From positions 1 to 33,780 of the forward strand of contig JBBILR010000024.1 of the NCBI GenBank assembly GCA_037444825.1: a stretch of 33,780 nt of DNA, given 5' to 3'. A program made the position numbers and the translations under genes. The stretch is from JBFLVU01 sp037444825 (GTDB lineage: Bacteria > Acidobacteriota > UBA4820 > DSQY01). Below the pieces are notes generated by a model. It saw nothing but the letters and a program-made list of their open reading frames with translations, was not told where the DNA came from and made no database searches. Below, in pieces: positions 1 to 6,885 of this stretch (position 1 is its first letter; the number at the start of each line of letters is the position of its first letter).

Positions 1-19
1 ACTACGGGTGTCCCCGCCC

Positions 20-33
20 TTCGATTCCCATGC
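20..33. repeat. 14-bp inverted copy of the tRNA-Sec T-arm/acceptor sequence
   Basis: TTCGATTCCCATGC at 20-33 is the exact reverse complement of 84-97, which lies inside the tRNA-Sec gene (T-loop, 3' half of the T-stem, start of the acceptor strand). The flanks do not match: the bases before it cannot form a T-stem, and no acceptor strand or CCA follows. It is therefore a fragment and not a second tRNA. An inverted match this long within 100 bp is unlikely by chance. It may be a relic of a rearrangement or part of a hairpin-forming 3' flank. Confidence 0.7.
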
Positions 34-73
34 CGACAGAGGCCTTCGGCGGATGCCTTTGTTAGGAGCCCTT

Positions 74-171
74 TGGCGGAGGTGCATGGGAATCGAACCC
101 ACCCGCCGGGGGGTTAGCCCCGGTGCAACGGCTTTGAAGGCCGCGCGAGGCACCAGCCCCGAAGCACCTCC
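74..171 (-). tRNA. selC: tRNA-Sec (anticodon UCA)
   Basis: Selenocysteine tRNA, which is charged with serine, converted to selenocysteyl-tRNA by SelA and delivered to UGA codons by SelB. Read on the minus strand it shows the hallmarks of the family: an 8-bp acceptor stem (GGAGGTGC at 171-164 with GCACCTCC at 85-78), a 6-bp D-stem (CGGGGC/GCCTCG) closed by a 4-nt loop, a 5-bp anticodon stem around the loop CTTCAAA (anticodon TCA), a long variable arm (CCGGGG/CCCCGG) and a T-arm with loop TTCGATT. The discriminator is G and the 3' CCA is encoded (76-74). The length is 98 nt with CCA, close to the E. coli selC length. The 8+5 acceptor/T architecture and the UCA anticodon separate it from tRNA-Ser or a suppressor. 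No selA, selB or selenoprotein gene is visible in the window. Confidence 0.96.
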
Positions 172-203
172 GCCGAGAGGGTAGAGGAAAGGGCGGCGGG
201 GGG

Positions 204-1421
204 TCAATACCGCCGCTTGGGCTCGGGGGGCCGGGCGAGGCGCTGGAGCCCCTCCAGCGTTCGCTGGGCGAGGCGTTCCTCGGCCGAGGCGACGGCTTCC
301 GGTTCCGGGGGATGGAGGGACCAGGCCTTCCGCAGCTCCTCCGCCTCGGCGAAGGTCTGGGCTTCCAGGCCTAGAAGGGTGGCCATCCAGTTCCGGCGGG
401 GATCGGTGAGGGCCTGGACGTCGAGGTACTTGGCCAGGTCCCCCCGGGCGTCGGGGTAGAGGATCTCCTCCAGGGCCTTGGCGGCGGCGGTGAGGGGGGC
501 GTCTTCTTTCTGGGCCGCGGCCTGGGGGGGGACGGAGGCCGCCTGGACCCAGTAGGGGACGGCGGCGGCGCCCAGGGGCTGGCCCAGGACGATCCAGGCG
601 GCGGCCAGGGAGGGGTCCTCTCCGGGGCGGGGTCCCTGCGCCACGAAGGCGGAGACGGTGTCCCAGCGGCAGACGCTGTCCTGGGTGTACGCCCACGCCG
701 CCCCCTTCTTCCGGTTTTCCAGGGGGAAGGAGCCGAGGCGCACGTTGGCGGTGTCCCGGGCCACCTGGGCGAGGAGGCTCTGGGCGGTGAGCGAGCGGCG
801 GGAGACCTGTTCCTCCAGAAGGGCGAGGGCCCGGTCCCGCCGCAAGAAGCCCGTTCCGCGGGCGCGGTCCCCCGACTCGCTGAAGTTGGTCCGGACCAGG
901 AACCCCCGGGGGGCGATGGCGGGGTCCGAGGCGTTGAAGCGGCGGTAGGCGTCCGGGCCCACCTCGAAGAAGGCGGCGCCTCCGCGGGCGTCGATGACGC
1001 CGAAGTTGGCCTCCACGTCCCGCTTCTTGGCGGAGGTCCGTTCCAGGAGGGCCTGGAAGTCCTCCAACGACGCGCAGGACTGGAGGGCCAGTTTCATCAG
1101 CCTCCCTTCGCCGGTGCTCTCCTCCTCCCCCAGGTTGAAGGAGGCGGAGTTCATGATGGCGAAGCCCGCCGCGTTGAGGCCGGCCCAGATGTCGAGGCCC
1201 GCGGCGTCCCCGCCGTTGACGACGCCCACGTACGGGTACTTCCCGTCGGCGCAGTACACCACCTGGTTCCTCCGGTCGTCGGAGTCCCGGTTCTTCCAGA
1301 GGAGGGGACGACCGTCGGCGGTGGCCGAAGGGGCCACGACGGCGGTGGTGCAGGCCGGGGCGGGAACCTGGAAGGGAAGGAGCGCGGCGAGGGCCACGAA
1401 AGCGGCGAGGGGGCGGGCCAT
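204..1421 (-). CDS. Exported N-terminal-nucleophile (Ntn) amidohydrolase, C69/C45-like
   Basis: A 405-aa protein. Residues 1-23 form a Sec signal peptide (MARPL start, hydrophobic core, then APA) and the next residue is Cys24 in ACTTAVV. Signal-peptidase I cleavage would leave Cys as residue 1, the nucleophile expected for Ntn hydrolases. The following segment, with DGRPLLWKNRDSD, resembles the start of dipeptidase C69 (CTT...DGS...RNED) and the acyl-CoA:6-aminopenicillanate acyltransferase/linear-amide hydrolase group. Further on, GLNAAGFAI and RGFLVRTNF fit the same fold. Its role is probably hydrolysis of an amide or peptide bond in the periplasm; the substrate is unknown. The start at 1421 is chosen because GGAGGAG lies 6 nt upstream; an ATG at 1427 abuts that site. 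It is divergent from trxB. The upstream extension of this frame across trxB is a shadow. Confidence 0.8.
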   Translation of the reverse strand: MARPLAAFVALAALLPFQVPAPACTTAVVAPSATADGRPLLWKNRDSDDRRNQVVYCADGKYPYVGVVNGGDAAGLDIWAGLNAAGFAIMNSASFNLGEEESTGEGRLMKLALQSCASLEDFQALLERTSAKKRDVEANFGVIDARGGAAFFEVGPDAYRRFNASDPAIAPRGFLVRTNFSESGDRARGTGFLRRDRALALLEEQVSRRSLTAQSLLAQVARDTANVRLGSFPLENRKKGAAWAYTQDSVCRWDTVSAFVAQGPRPGEDPSLAAAWIVLGQPLGAAAVPYWVQAASVPPQAAAQKEDAPLTAAAKALEEILYPDARGDLAKYLDVQALTDPRRNWMATLLGLEAQTFAEAEELRKAWSLHPPEPEAVASAEERLAQRTLEGLQRLARPPEPKRRY

Positions 1422-1445
1422 GACCATCTCCTCCGAAAGGCACCG

Positions 1446-1451
1446 AGTATA
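1446..1451 (-). promoter_or_regulatory. -10 element (TATACT) for the Ntn hydrolase gene
   Basis: TATACT on the minus strand, 24 bp from the chosen ATG at 1421. No convincing TTGACA-like -35 lies 16-18 bp upstream. It sits back-to-back with a TATACT for trxB in an 84-bp divergent spacer. Confidence 0.45.
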
Positions 1452-1474
1452 GCCCACTCCCGGGGCCGGCGGTG

Positions 1475-1480
1475 TATACT
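1475..1480 (+). promoter_or_regulatory. -10 element (TATACT) for trxB
   Basis: TATACT 25 bp upstream of the trxB ATG. The -35 region is G/C-rich and poor, so an activator or an extended -10 (TG at 1473-1474, directly before the box) may compensate. Confidence 0.45.
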
Positions 1481-1505
1481 GGCCCTCCCACGGAGGAAAG
1501 AGGCC

Positions 1506-2444
1506 ATGGCCGAGAAGGTCGTCATCATCGGATCGGGGCCCGCGGGCCACACCGCCGCCATCTACACCGCCCGGGCGGGGCTCCGGCCCCTGGTCTTCGA
1601 AGGCTTTATCGCGGGAGGGGTGGCGGGGGGCCAGCTCATGACCACCACGGAGGTGGAGAACTTCCCGGGCTTTCCCGAGGGGATCACCGGGCCCGAGCTC
1701 ATGGGCAGGATGCGGGCCCAGAGCGAGCGCTTCGGCGCGCGCCTCCTCGCCGAGGACGTGGAGGCGGTGGACCTCTCCCAAAGACCCTTCCGAGTGAAGG
1801 GGGCGGAGACGGAGGTGGAAACGGAGAGCCTCATCGTGGCCACGGGGGCCACGGCCAAACGCCTGGGGATCCCCGCCGAGGAGCGGCTCTGGCAGCGGGG
1901 CATCTCCGCCTGCGCCGTCTGCGACGGGGCCCTGCCGGTCTTCCGCGACCGGGTCCTCGTGGTGGTGGGTGGCGGGGACACGGCCATGGAGGAGGCCACC
2001 TACCTGACCCACTTCGCCTCCAAGGTGATCCTCGTCCACCGGCGGGGGGAGTTCCGGGCCTCCAAGGCCATGCAGAAGCGGGTTCTGGAAAACCCGAAGA
2101 TCCTGGTCCTGTGGAACTCCCAGGTGGTGGACGCCGTGGGGGAGACGGGGCTCCGGGGCGTGGTGGTCCGGCACCTCCCCGACGGGACCGAGAAGACCGT
2201 CGAGGCGGCGGGCCTCTTCTACGCCATCGGCCACGAGCCCAACACCGGCCTCTTCCGGGGGCAGCTCGAGACGGACGAGACGGGGTACCTGGTGACCCGG
2301 CCGGGGACCACCTACACCTCCGTTCCGGGGGTCTTCGCCGCCGGCGACGTGCAGGACAAGCGCTACCGGCAGGCCGTCACCGCCGCGGGGTCGGGGTGCA
2401 TGGCCGCCCTGGACTGCGAGCGGTGGCTGGCGGAGCACGCCTGA
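1506..2444 (+). CDS. trxB: Thioredoxin reductase (NADPH)
   Basis: A 312-aa flavoprotein that passes electrons from NADPH through FAD and a redox-active disulfide to thioredoxin in the cytoplasm. An N-terminal FAD-binding GSGPAG lies at about 10-14. The catalytic pair is C136-A-V-C139-D-G. The second Rossmann motif VVGGGDTAMEEA begins near 153, and HRRGEFRA matches the NADPH-selective HRRxxxR pattern. A C-terminal FAD motif FAAGDVQD is present. Length and motif order are those of the low-molecular-weight bacterial class. GGAGG lies upstream of the ATG at a usual distance. The active site is ordinary Cys-Cys, so despite the nearby tRNA-Sec this is not a selenoprotein. It is probably monocistronic, with its own TATACT box, and the next gene has its own promoter. 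Confidence 0.96.
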   Translation: MAEKVVIIGSGPAGHTAAIYTARAGLRPLVFEGFIAGGVAGGQLMTTTEVENFPGFPEGITGPELMGRMRAQSERFGARLLAEDVEAVDLSQRPFRVKGAETEVETESLIVATGATAKRLGIPAEERLWQRGISACAVCDGALPVFRDRVLVVVGGGDTAMEEATYLTHFASKVILVHRRGEFRASKAMQKRVLENPKILVLWNSQVVDAVGETGLRGVVVRHLPDGTEKTVEAAGLFYAIGHEPNTGLFRGQLETDETGYLVTRPGTTYTSVPGVFAAGDVQDKRYRQAVTAAGSGCMAALDCERWLAEHA

Positions 2445-2462
2445 AAAGGTGATCCCGGACAC

Positions 2463-2491
2463 TTGACCCTGCCCCCGGGCCCCCGTAGATT
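2463..2491 (+). promoter_or_regulatory. Sigma-70-type promoter for the zinc-ribbon operon
   Basis: TTGACC (2463-2468), 17-bp spacer, TAGATT (2486-2491). The predicted transcription start is near 2498, about 17 nt before the ATG at 2515. This is one of the clearest housekeeping promoters in the window. Confidence 0.65.
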
Positions 2492-2514
2492 GGCCTCAGA
2501 AAGGGGCGGCGGCC

Positions 2515-3147
2515 ATGGCCCGGATCGAATTCACCGACAACTACCAGGACCTCTCCACCGAGAGCGGCTACCAGTTCAAGTTCTTTTGCCAGTGCTGCGG
2601 CAACGGCTACATGTCCAGCTGGAAGGCCAACAAGCTGGGGGTGGCGGGCCACCTGCTCCGCGGGGCGGGGAGCGTCCTCGGCGGGGTCTTCGGCCGGGCC
2701 GCCCACGGCACCTACGAAGTCCAGGAGGCCATCCAGGGCCCCGCCCACGACGCCGCCCTCCAGGAGGCGGTGGAGGAGATCCGGCCCCTCTTCCTGCAGT
2801 GCAAGCGGTGCGGCCAGTGGGTGTGCCGGGAGATCTGCTGGAACGCCGAGCGCAGCCTCTGCAAGAACTGCGCGCCCATCCTCCAGCGGGAGCTGGCGGC
2901 CCGGCAGGCCTCCATCCAGGTGGACCAGGCGGAGGAGAAGCTGAGAAACATGGACCTCACGGAGGGGGTGGACCTCAAGTCCACCGCCGCCGTCCTCTGC
3001 CCGAAGTGCGGCGCCGAGGCCCAGGGCGGCAAGTTCTGCCCCGAGTGCGGCGCGCCGCTGGTTCCCAAGTCCGAGTGCCCCAAGTGCGGCACCAAGGTCA
3101 AGGCCGGGGCGCGCTTCTGCCCCGAGTGCGGCCAAAAGCTCGCATGA
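2515..3147 (+). CDS. Multi-zinc-ribbon protein of unknown function
   Basis: A 210-aa Cys-rich protein. Cys25/27/28 lie in an N-terminal FCQCCGNGY motif. A Gly/hydrophobic stretch follows at about 42-62. A second cluster is Cys96/99/104/108/116/119. A charged helical linker runs from about 120 to 150. The C-terminus carries two classical ribbons, CPKCG...FCPECG (162/165/175/178) and CPKCG...FCPECG (188/191/202/205), like the double zinc ribbon (DZR/zinc_ribbon_2) families. The fold is clear; the job is not. Such ribbons bind nucleic acid or act as protein-docking modules. No export signal is seen. A good promoter lies just upstream. The stop overlaps the next start (ATGA), so it is translationally coupled to the small gene that follows. 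Confidence 0.85.
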   Translation: MARIEFTDNYQDLSTESGYQFKFFCQCCGNGYMSSWKANKLGVAGHLLRGAGSVLGGVFGRAAHGTYEVQEAIQGPAHDAALQEAVEEIRPLFLQCKRCGQWVCREICWNAERSLCKNCAPILQRELAARQASIQVDQAEEKLRNMDLTEGVDLKSTAAVLCPKCGAEAQGGKFCPECGAPLVPKSECPKCGTKVKAGARFCPECGQKLA

Positions 3148-3503
3148 GGGGCTCCTGCCGGGTCCGTCTCTTTGAGGGGGCGCCTACGGACCTCCCCGCC
3201 GTGCCGTGGCTCCTCGTCCGGCGGGAGGCGCGGTGGTTCCTGGAAGCCCCCTGGGAGAACGACCGGGCCACCTACGCCTTTGAAGGGGGGGAGGACCTCT
3301 TGGGGCCCCTCGAAGCCTTGCTCTGCAGCCCCCGCTTCTCCCGGGAAGCCCTCCACCTCCCTCTGGAGCGCCTCACCGGAGAGCGGGCGGTTTACGCGGC
3401 GGCGGCGAGGGATCTGCCCTTCCTGAAGGAACTCCGGAGACGTCTCCGCGTTCGGGCGGTCCACGCCTCCTACGACGCATGGAAAGCCAGGCTGGGGCTC
3501 TGA
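3144..3503 (+). CDS. Small protein of unknown function
   Basis: A 119-aa predicted cytoplasmic protein with no family I recognise. It starts at an ATG overlapping the zinc-ribbon stop (ATGA) and ends 25 bp inside the next gene, so it is sandwiched in an operon. The sequence is rich in Arg, Glu and Leu with several Trp residues (PWLLVRREARWFLEAPW). It ends with a basic helical segment, KELRRRLRVRAVH. There are no Cys pairs, membrane segments or signal peptide. The longer open frame that extends upstream across the zinc-ribbon gene has shadow composition (Gly/Pro/Arg), so the internal ATG is used here. Confidence 0.6.
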   Translation: MRGSCRVRLFEGAPTDLPAVPWLLVRREARWFLEAPWENDRATYAFEGGEDLLGPLEALLCSPRFSREALHLPLERLTGERAVYAAAARDLPFLKELRRRLRVRAVHASYDAWKARLGL

Positions 3504-4057
3504 CGGGGGGGATCCTCCTCTTCCACAAGCCCAAGGGGCTCCTCGTCACCACCCGGGACGAACGGGGCCGGAAAACGGTCTACGACCGCCTCCCCGCGTG
3601 GGTCCGCGAGGAGGGGTACGTCCCCGTGGGAAGATTGGACAGGGATTCGCGGGGGCTCCTGCTCCTGGTTCGGGAGCGGAGCCTGGTGGAGAGGCTGGGG
3701 GCGCCGAGGCGCCACGAAAAAACCTACGAAGTCTGGGTCCGGGGCCGCGTCACGGCGGAGCACCTCGAGGCCGCCCGGCGGGGCGTCCCGAGCCCCGTCG
3801 GGCTCCTGAGGCTCCAGAGTGCCGAGGTTCTCCGGACGGCCGGCCCCAAGACCCTCCTTCGGGTGGTCCTTTCCGAGGGGAAAAACCGCCACCTCCGGAG
3901 GCTCTTCGGGGCGTTGAGGGACCCCCTCCACGGGACGCCCCTCAAGGTGACCGACCTCAAGCGGACGGGTTTCGGGCCGCTCCGGCTGGACGTTCCGTCG
4001 GGGGCCTGGCGGTTCCTTCGGCGGGAGGAGGCGGAGCGGCTGGGGGTTGCGGGGTAG
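3479..4057 (+). CDS. Pseudouridine synthase, RsuA/RluB/E/F family, without S4 domain
   Basis: A 192-aa protein that isomerises a uridine in rRNA to pseudouridine. It begins directly in the catalytic domain (FHKPKGLLVTT), and the S4 RNA-binding domain of RsuA and RluB is absent, as in E. coli RluE. The catalytic Asp is D54 in GRLDRDSRG. EGKNRHLRRLF is the conserved C-terminal motif that contacts RNA. The exact target uridine cannot be read from the sequence. The ATG at 3479 overlaps the previous gene by 25 bp and has no strong Shine-Dalgarno, consistent with coupled translation; a slightly later start cannot be excluded. The last 101 bp overlap the convergent gene on the other strand. Confidence 0.88.
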   Translation: MESQAGALTGGILLFHKPKGLLVTTRDERGRKTVYDRLPAWVREEGYVPVGRLDRDSRGLLLLVRERSLVERLGAPRRHEKTYEVWVRGRVTAEHLEAARRGVPSPVGLLRLQSAEVLRTAGPKTLLRVVLSEGKNRHLRRLFGALRDPLHGTPLKVTDLKRTGFGPLRLDVPSGAWRFLRREEAERLGVAG

Positions 4058-5369
4058 GGGCGGGCGTCTCCGGCAGGAGCCCCTTCCAAAGGCGGCGGCG
4101 AATGAAGCCCGGCAACGGCTCCTCCTCCCCTTCGGGGGGGCGGAGGCGGGGGCCGCAGGGTCCCCGGGGCAGGGGGGAGAAGTCCAAGCCCGAAAGGGGG
4201 AGCACCGCCAGCGAATCGCCGCCTCCCTCCTCGTCGGCGAAGGCCAGAAGGAGAGAAGATTCCGAGGCTTCCAGCAGGTGAAAGCGCCCGCCGCGGCCGG
4301 GCGGCGGGGAGAGGGGGCGGGCCTCCCAGCGGCGGCCGCCGTCCCGCGTGCGGAGGAGGAAGGACCGCCCCTCCTCGCCGCAAAGGGCGTTGAAGACGGC
4401 GTACAGCGTTCCGTTCCACGAGGCGGCGGAAAGGCCCTCCTCGGGCTCGTCGAGCCACGCGGAGGGCCAGGGGGGCCGGCTGGCCAGTTCGCCGTCCTCC
4501 AGGAAGAGGCCGTTCCCCAGATAGAAGCCTGCTGGCAGGGGGGCCGGGGGAGGCCCGGCGGCGGCAAGGTCCGCGAGGGCCTCCGCCTCCTCCTGCGTCA
4601 GCTCCGAGGGAATGGCGCGAAGGCCGCGGAGTTCCACGCCGGCGAGCCCCTCGGGCGAGGCCAAAAGGTCCCGGGGGGCCAGCAGGAGGGCGCCGCCGGA
4701 ACCGGGCTCCCGGACCAGCAAACCCCGGGGGGTGAGGGTCAGGAGCCGGTCCCCCAGGGGGAGGGGGCGGGGGCAGGGCTGGGGCCCCACCGCCTCGCGA
4801 ACGGCCCCGGCGGAGAGGACCCGAAAGGTCCCCGAAGCGGGGCGCCACTCCAACAGGCCCGAGCCCGCCACCGCGAGAAAGAGGCGGTCTCCGCCGTCCA
4901 AGAGTCCGCAGTACCGGAGGGGCGACGGCCGCGACCCCGGGCCGGCGGGGTAGGCCGCGAGGGCCCGCTCTTCCTGGGCGAACTCCTCGCGGACCGACGG
5001 GGGGAGCGAAACGGGAACGCCCTTCCCCGTGGCGAGGTCGTAGCGCCAGAGCCCCCCTCCAGCGAAGGCCTCGTCCACCGCCAGAAGGAGCTCGCCGCCC
5101 TGGAGGGCCCCGAAGGCGGGCCCCCCCGGTTTGGGGTCCAGGGGAAGGGGCCGGACGCGGCCCGAGGCCCGATCCCAGAAGGCAAAGCCCCCTTCCAGCC
5201 GGAGGAGGAGCCCCGCCTCGCCGCGGGCCGCCACTATGGGCGGGGCGAGGGTGCCCCCCAGAGGCAGGAAGGCGGGGGTCGGCGGAGAAGGAGGCGGAGG
5301 TGCCGCGTGAAGCGCGCAGGCGGCCAGGAGGAGCCCCGCTCCCCAGAGCCGTTTCCAGAGCCTCCTCAT
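3957..5369 (-). CDS. Exported protein of unknown function, possible lipoprotein
   Basis: A 470-aa protein with an N-terminal export signal: basic MRRLWKR, hydrophobic GAGLLLAACALHAA. LAAC18 fits a lipobox, but AHA followed by AP also fits signal peptidase I, so lipoprotein versus soluble is undecided. The body has repeated short beta-like segments (LLLRLEGGFAFWDR, LWRYDLATGKG, LLRTRDGGRRWEARPL). They look like beta-propeller or sialidase-type blades, a structural guess. The last 45 or so residues are Pro/Ala-rich and run antisense into the pseudouridine synthase gene. It is the final gene of the heptose operon, starting in an ATGA overlap with the hldC-type gene, so an envelope role is likely. 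I recognise no catalytic motif. Confidence 0.72.
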   Translation of the reverse strand: MRRLWKRLWGAGLLLAACALHAAPPPPSPPTPAFLPLGGTLAPPIVAARGEAGLLLRLEGGFAFWDRASGRVRPLPLDPKPGGPAFGALQGGELLLAVDEAFAGGGLWRYDLATGKGVPVSLPPSVREEFAQEERALAAYPAGPGSRPSPLRYCGLLDGGDRLFLAVAGSGLLEWRPASGTFRVLSAGAVREAVGPQPCPRPLPLGDRLLTLTPRGLLVREPGSGGALLLAPRDLLASPEGLAGVELRGLRAIPSELTQEEAEALADLAAAGPPPAPLPAGFYLGNGLFLEDGELASRPPWPSAWLDEPEEGLSAASWNGTLYAVFNALCGEEGRSFLLRTRDGGRRWEARPLSPPPGRGGRFHLLEASESSLLLAFADEEGGGDSLAVLPLSGLDFSPLPRGPCGPRLRPPEGEEEPLPGFIRRRLWKGLLPETPAPTPQPPAAPPPPAEGTARPPTERPAGAARNPSA

Positions 5370-5860
5370 GGCTTTCGGAGCCTCTTCACCATTTCGGAGG
5401 TGGCGTGGTCCTTGGGGTCGCCCACGATGGCGATCCGGCCCCCCCGGGCGAGGACCGCCTCCCGTTCGGGGACCGTCTCCTCGGTGTAGTCGGTGCCCTT
5501 GCAGTGGACGTCGGGCTCCAGCGCCTCGATGAGGGGGACGACGGTGTCCTCCTCGAAGACCGTCACGAAACTGACCGCCGAAAGGGAGGCCAGGATCTCC
5601 GCCCGGTCCGCCTCGTTCTGGAGCGGGCGCCCCTCCCCCTTGAGGCGCCGGACGGAGGCGTCGGCGTTGAGGGCCACCAGCAGGATGTCCGCCTCCCTCC
5701 TCGCGGCCTCGAGGTACCGGACGTGGCCCACGTGGAGGAGGTCGAAGCAGCCGTTGGCGAGGGCGAGGGTGCGCCCGCCCCGCCCTTTCCTCGAGAGGCG
5801 CTCCACCGCCTCCCGGCGGGAGAGGATCTTGGCCCGGACGGCCTCCTCGAAGGCGCTCAC
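5366..5860 (-). CDS. hldC: D-glycero-beta-D-manno-heptose 1-phosphate nucleotidyltransferase (RfaE2/HldC type)
   Basis: A cytidylyltransferase-fold enzyme that transfers AMP to heptose 1-phosphate, giving ADP-heptose for LPS core synthesis. ANGCFDLLHVGHVRYL contains the nucleotide-binding HxGH (43-46 with the chosen start). GRPLQNEADRAEIL and KGTDYTEETVPE are typical of RfaE domain 2. In E. coli this domain is fused to the kinase as HldE; here it is a separate 164-aa protein. The start is a GTG at 5860 forming a GTGA overlap with the kinase stop and preceded by a purine-rich site. An ATG at 5878 in the same frame is the alternative, but its AGGA abuts the codon. It overlaps the downstream exported-protein gene by 4 bp. 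Confidence 0.9.
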   Translation of the reverse strand: MSAFEEAVRAKILSRREAVERLSRKGRGGRTLALANGCFDLLHVGHVRYLEAARREADILLVALNADASVRRLKGEGRPLQNEADRAEILASLSAVSFVTVFEEDTVVPLIEALEPDVHCKGTDYTEETVPEREAVLARGGRIAIVGDPKDHATSEMVKRLRKP

Positions 5861-6885
5861 AGCCGCCCTTCCCCCCATTCCTTCAGCGTCTTCAGAAGTT
5901 CCGGAACGGAGGTGGTGGCCGTCCCGTGCTTCTGGACGACGATGCCCCCGGCCACGTCGGCCAGAAGGGCCGCCTCCAGGAAGGAGGCCCCGCCGGCCAG
6001 CGCCAGGACGTAGGCGGCCATGACCGTGTCCCCCGCCCCGGTGACGTCCACCACCTGGTCCGACCCCACGATGGGCAGCAGGGCCGGGGCCTTCCCCTCC
6101 TCGAAGAGGGCCATCCCCCGGGCTCCCCGGGTCACCAGCAGGGCCCTCAGGCCCTGCCGGGCCCTCAGCGCCTCCCCGGCCTCGCAGAGGAGGTCCTCGT
6201 CGTCGCCCACGGTTCGTCCCACCGCCTGCTCGAACTCCTCCTCGTTGGGGGTGGCGGTGGTGAGGCCGGAAAAGCCCCGGAGGTTGAAGCGCGAGTCCAG
6301 GGCCGTCACGGGGGGAAGGGTCTCGGGTCTGTCCTCCCAGAGGGTGGGAACCAGTCCGTAGCCGTAGTCGGAGAGGACGAGGGCCGGCACCCGGGCGGAG
6401 GCCTCCTTCAGCCGCCGGCCCAGGGTCTCCCGGAGGGTTCCGGGGAGGGCGTTGGCCTCCCCCGCGTCCACCCGCACGAGTTGCTGGCGCGGTCCGTGGG
6501 GGGTCCCCGCCAAAATCCGGGTCTTGGTGGGGGTCTCCCAGCCCTTCTCCGTCACGAGGCCCGCCCCGTCGATGCCGGCCTGCTCGAAAAGGCGCTTGAG
6601 GCCCCGTCCCGCCTCGTCGTCCCCCACCACGCCCAGGGGGCGCACCGAGGCGCCCAGCGCCGCCAGGTTGAAGACGGTGTTGGCCGCGCAGCCGGGGAGA
6701 AGGCGGCTCCGCTCCAGCCTCACGATGGGGACCGGCGCCTCCCGGGAGACCCGCTGGACGGCGCCGTACCAGAAGCGGTCCAACACCATGTCGCCCAGGA
6801 CCGCCACCTCCGTACCCGAAAAGGCGGAGGCGATCTCCGCCAGGCGGCGCCAGCGGCCCCGGCCGTCCACCCGTTCAGCCCGCAC
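5857..6885 (-). CDS. hldA: D-glycero-beta-D-manno-heptose-7-phosphate kinase (RfaE1/HldA type)
   Basis: A 342-aa PfkB/ribokinase-family enzyme that phosphorylates heptose 7-phosphate at C1. Early signatures are VAVLGDMVLDRFWYG (about 27-41), REAPVPIVR and GCAANTVFNLAALGA. The C-terminal ATP/anion-hole motif is DVTGAGDTVMAAY, with the catalytic Asp at about 286. This is the N-terminal half of E. coli HldE as a stand-alone protein. The start is GTG at 6885 with GGGAGGGG just upstream, overlapping the gmhB stop by 11 bp. It lies between gmhB and hldC, so three consecutive pathway steps are co-transcribed. GmhA (sedoheptulose-7-phosphate isomerase) and the epimerase are not in the window. Confidence 0.92.
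   Translation of the reverse strand: MRAERVDGRGRWRRLAEIASAFSGTEVAVLGDMVLDRFWYGAVQRVSREAPVPIVRLERSRLLPGCAANTVFNLAALGASVRPLGVVGDDEAGRGLKRLFEQAGIDGAGLVTEKGWETPTKTRILAGTPHGPRQQLVRVDAGEANALPGTLRETLGRRLKEASARVPALVLSDYGYGLVPTLWEDRPETLPPVTALDSRFNLRGFSGLTTATPNEEEFEQAVGRTVGDDEDLLCEAGEALRARQGLRALLVTRGARGMALFEEGKAPALLPIVGSDQVVDVTGAGDTVMAAYVLALAGGASFLEAALLADVAGGIVVQKHGTATTSVPELLKTLKEWGEGRL

Noticed and set aside
1..40. A second tRNA on the plus strand ending near position 33
   Set aside because: Only 14 bp match a T-arm; the T-stem cannot pair and there is no acceptor strand or CCA.
1906..1926. Thioredoxin reductase as a possible selenoprotein, given the nearby tRNA-Sec
   Set aside because: The active site is CAVC with two ordinary Cys codons and the bacterial trxB class does not use a C-terminal Sec.
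204..2462. 752-aa minus-strand frame that extends the Ntn hydrolase across trxB
   Set aside because: The first 350 residues are Gly/Pro/His/Arg-rich antisense of trxB, while the signal peptide and a good ribosome site define the start at 1421.
4047..5489. 480-aa plus-strand frame opposite the exported-protein and hldC-type genes
   Set aside because: Shadow composition, no motifs, and it covers the clear hldC-type gene on the other strand.
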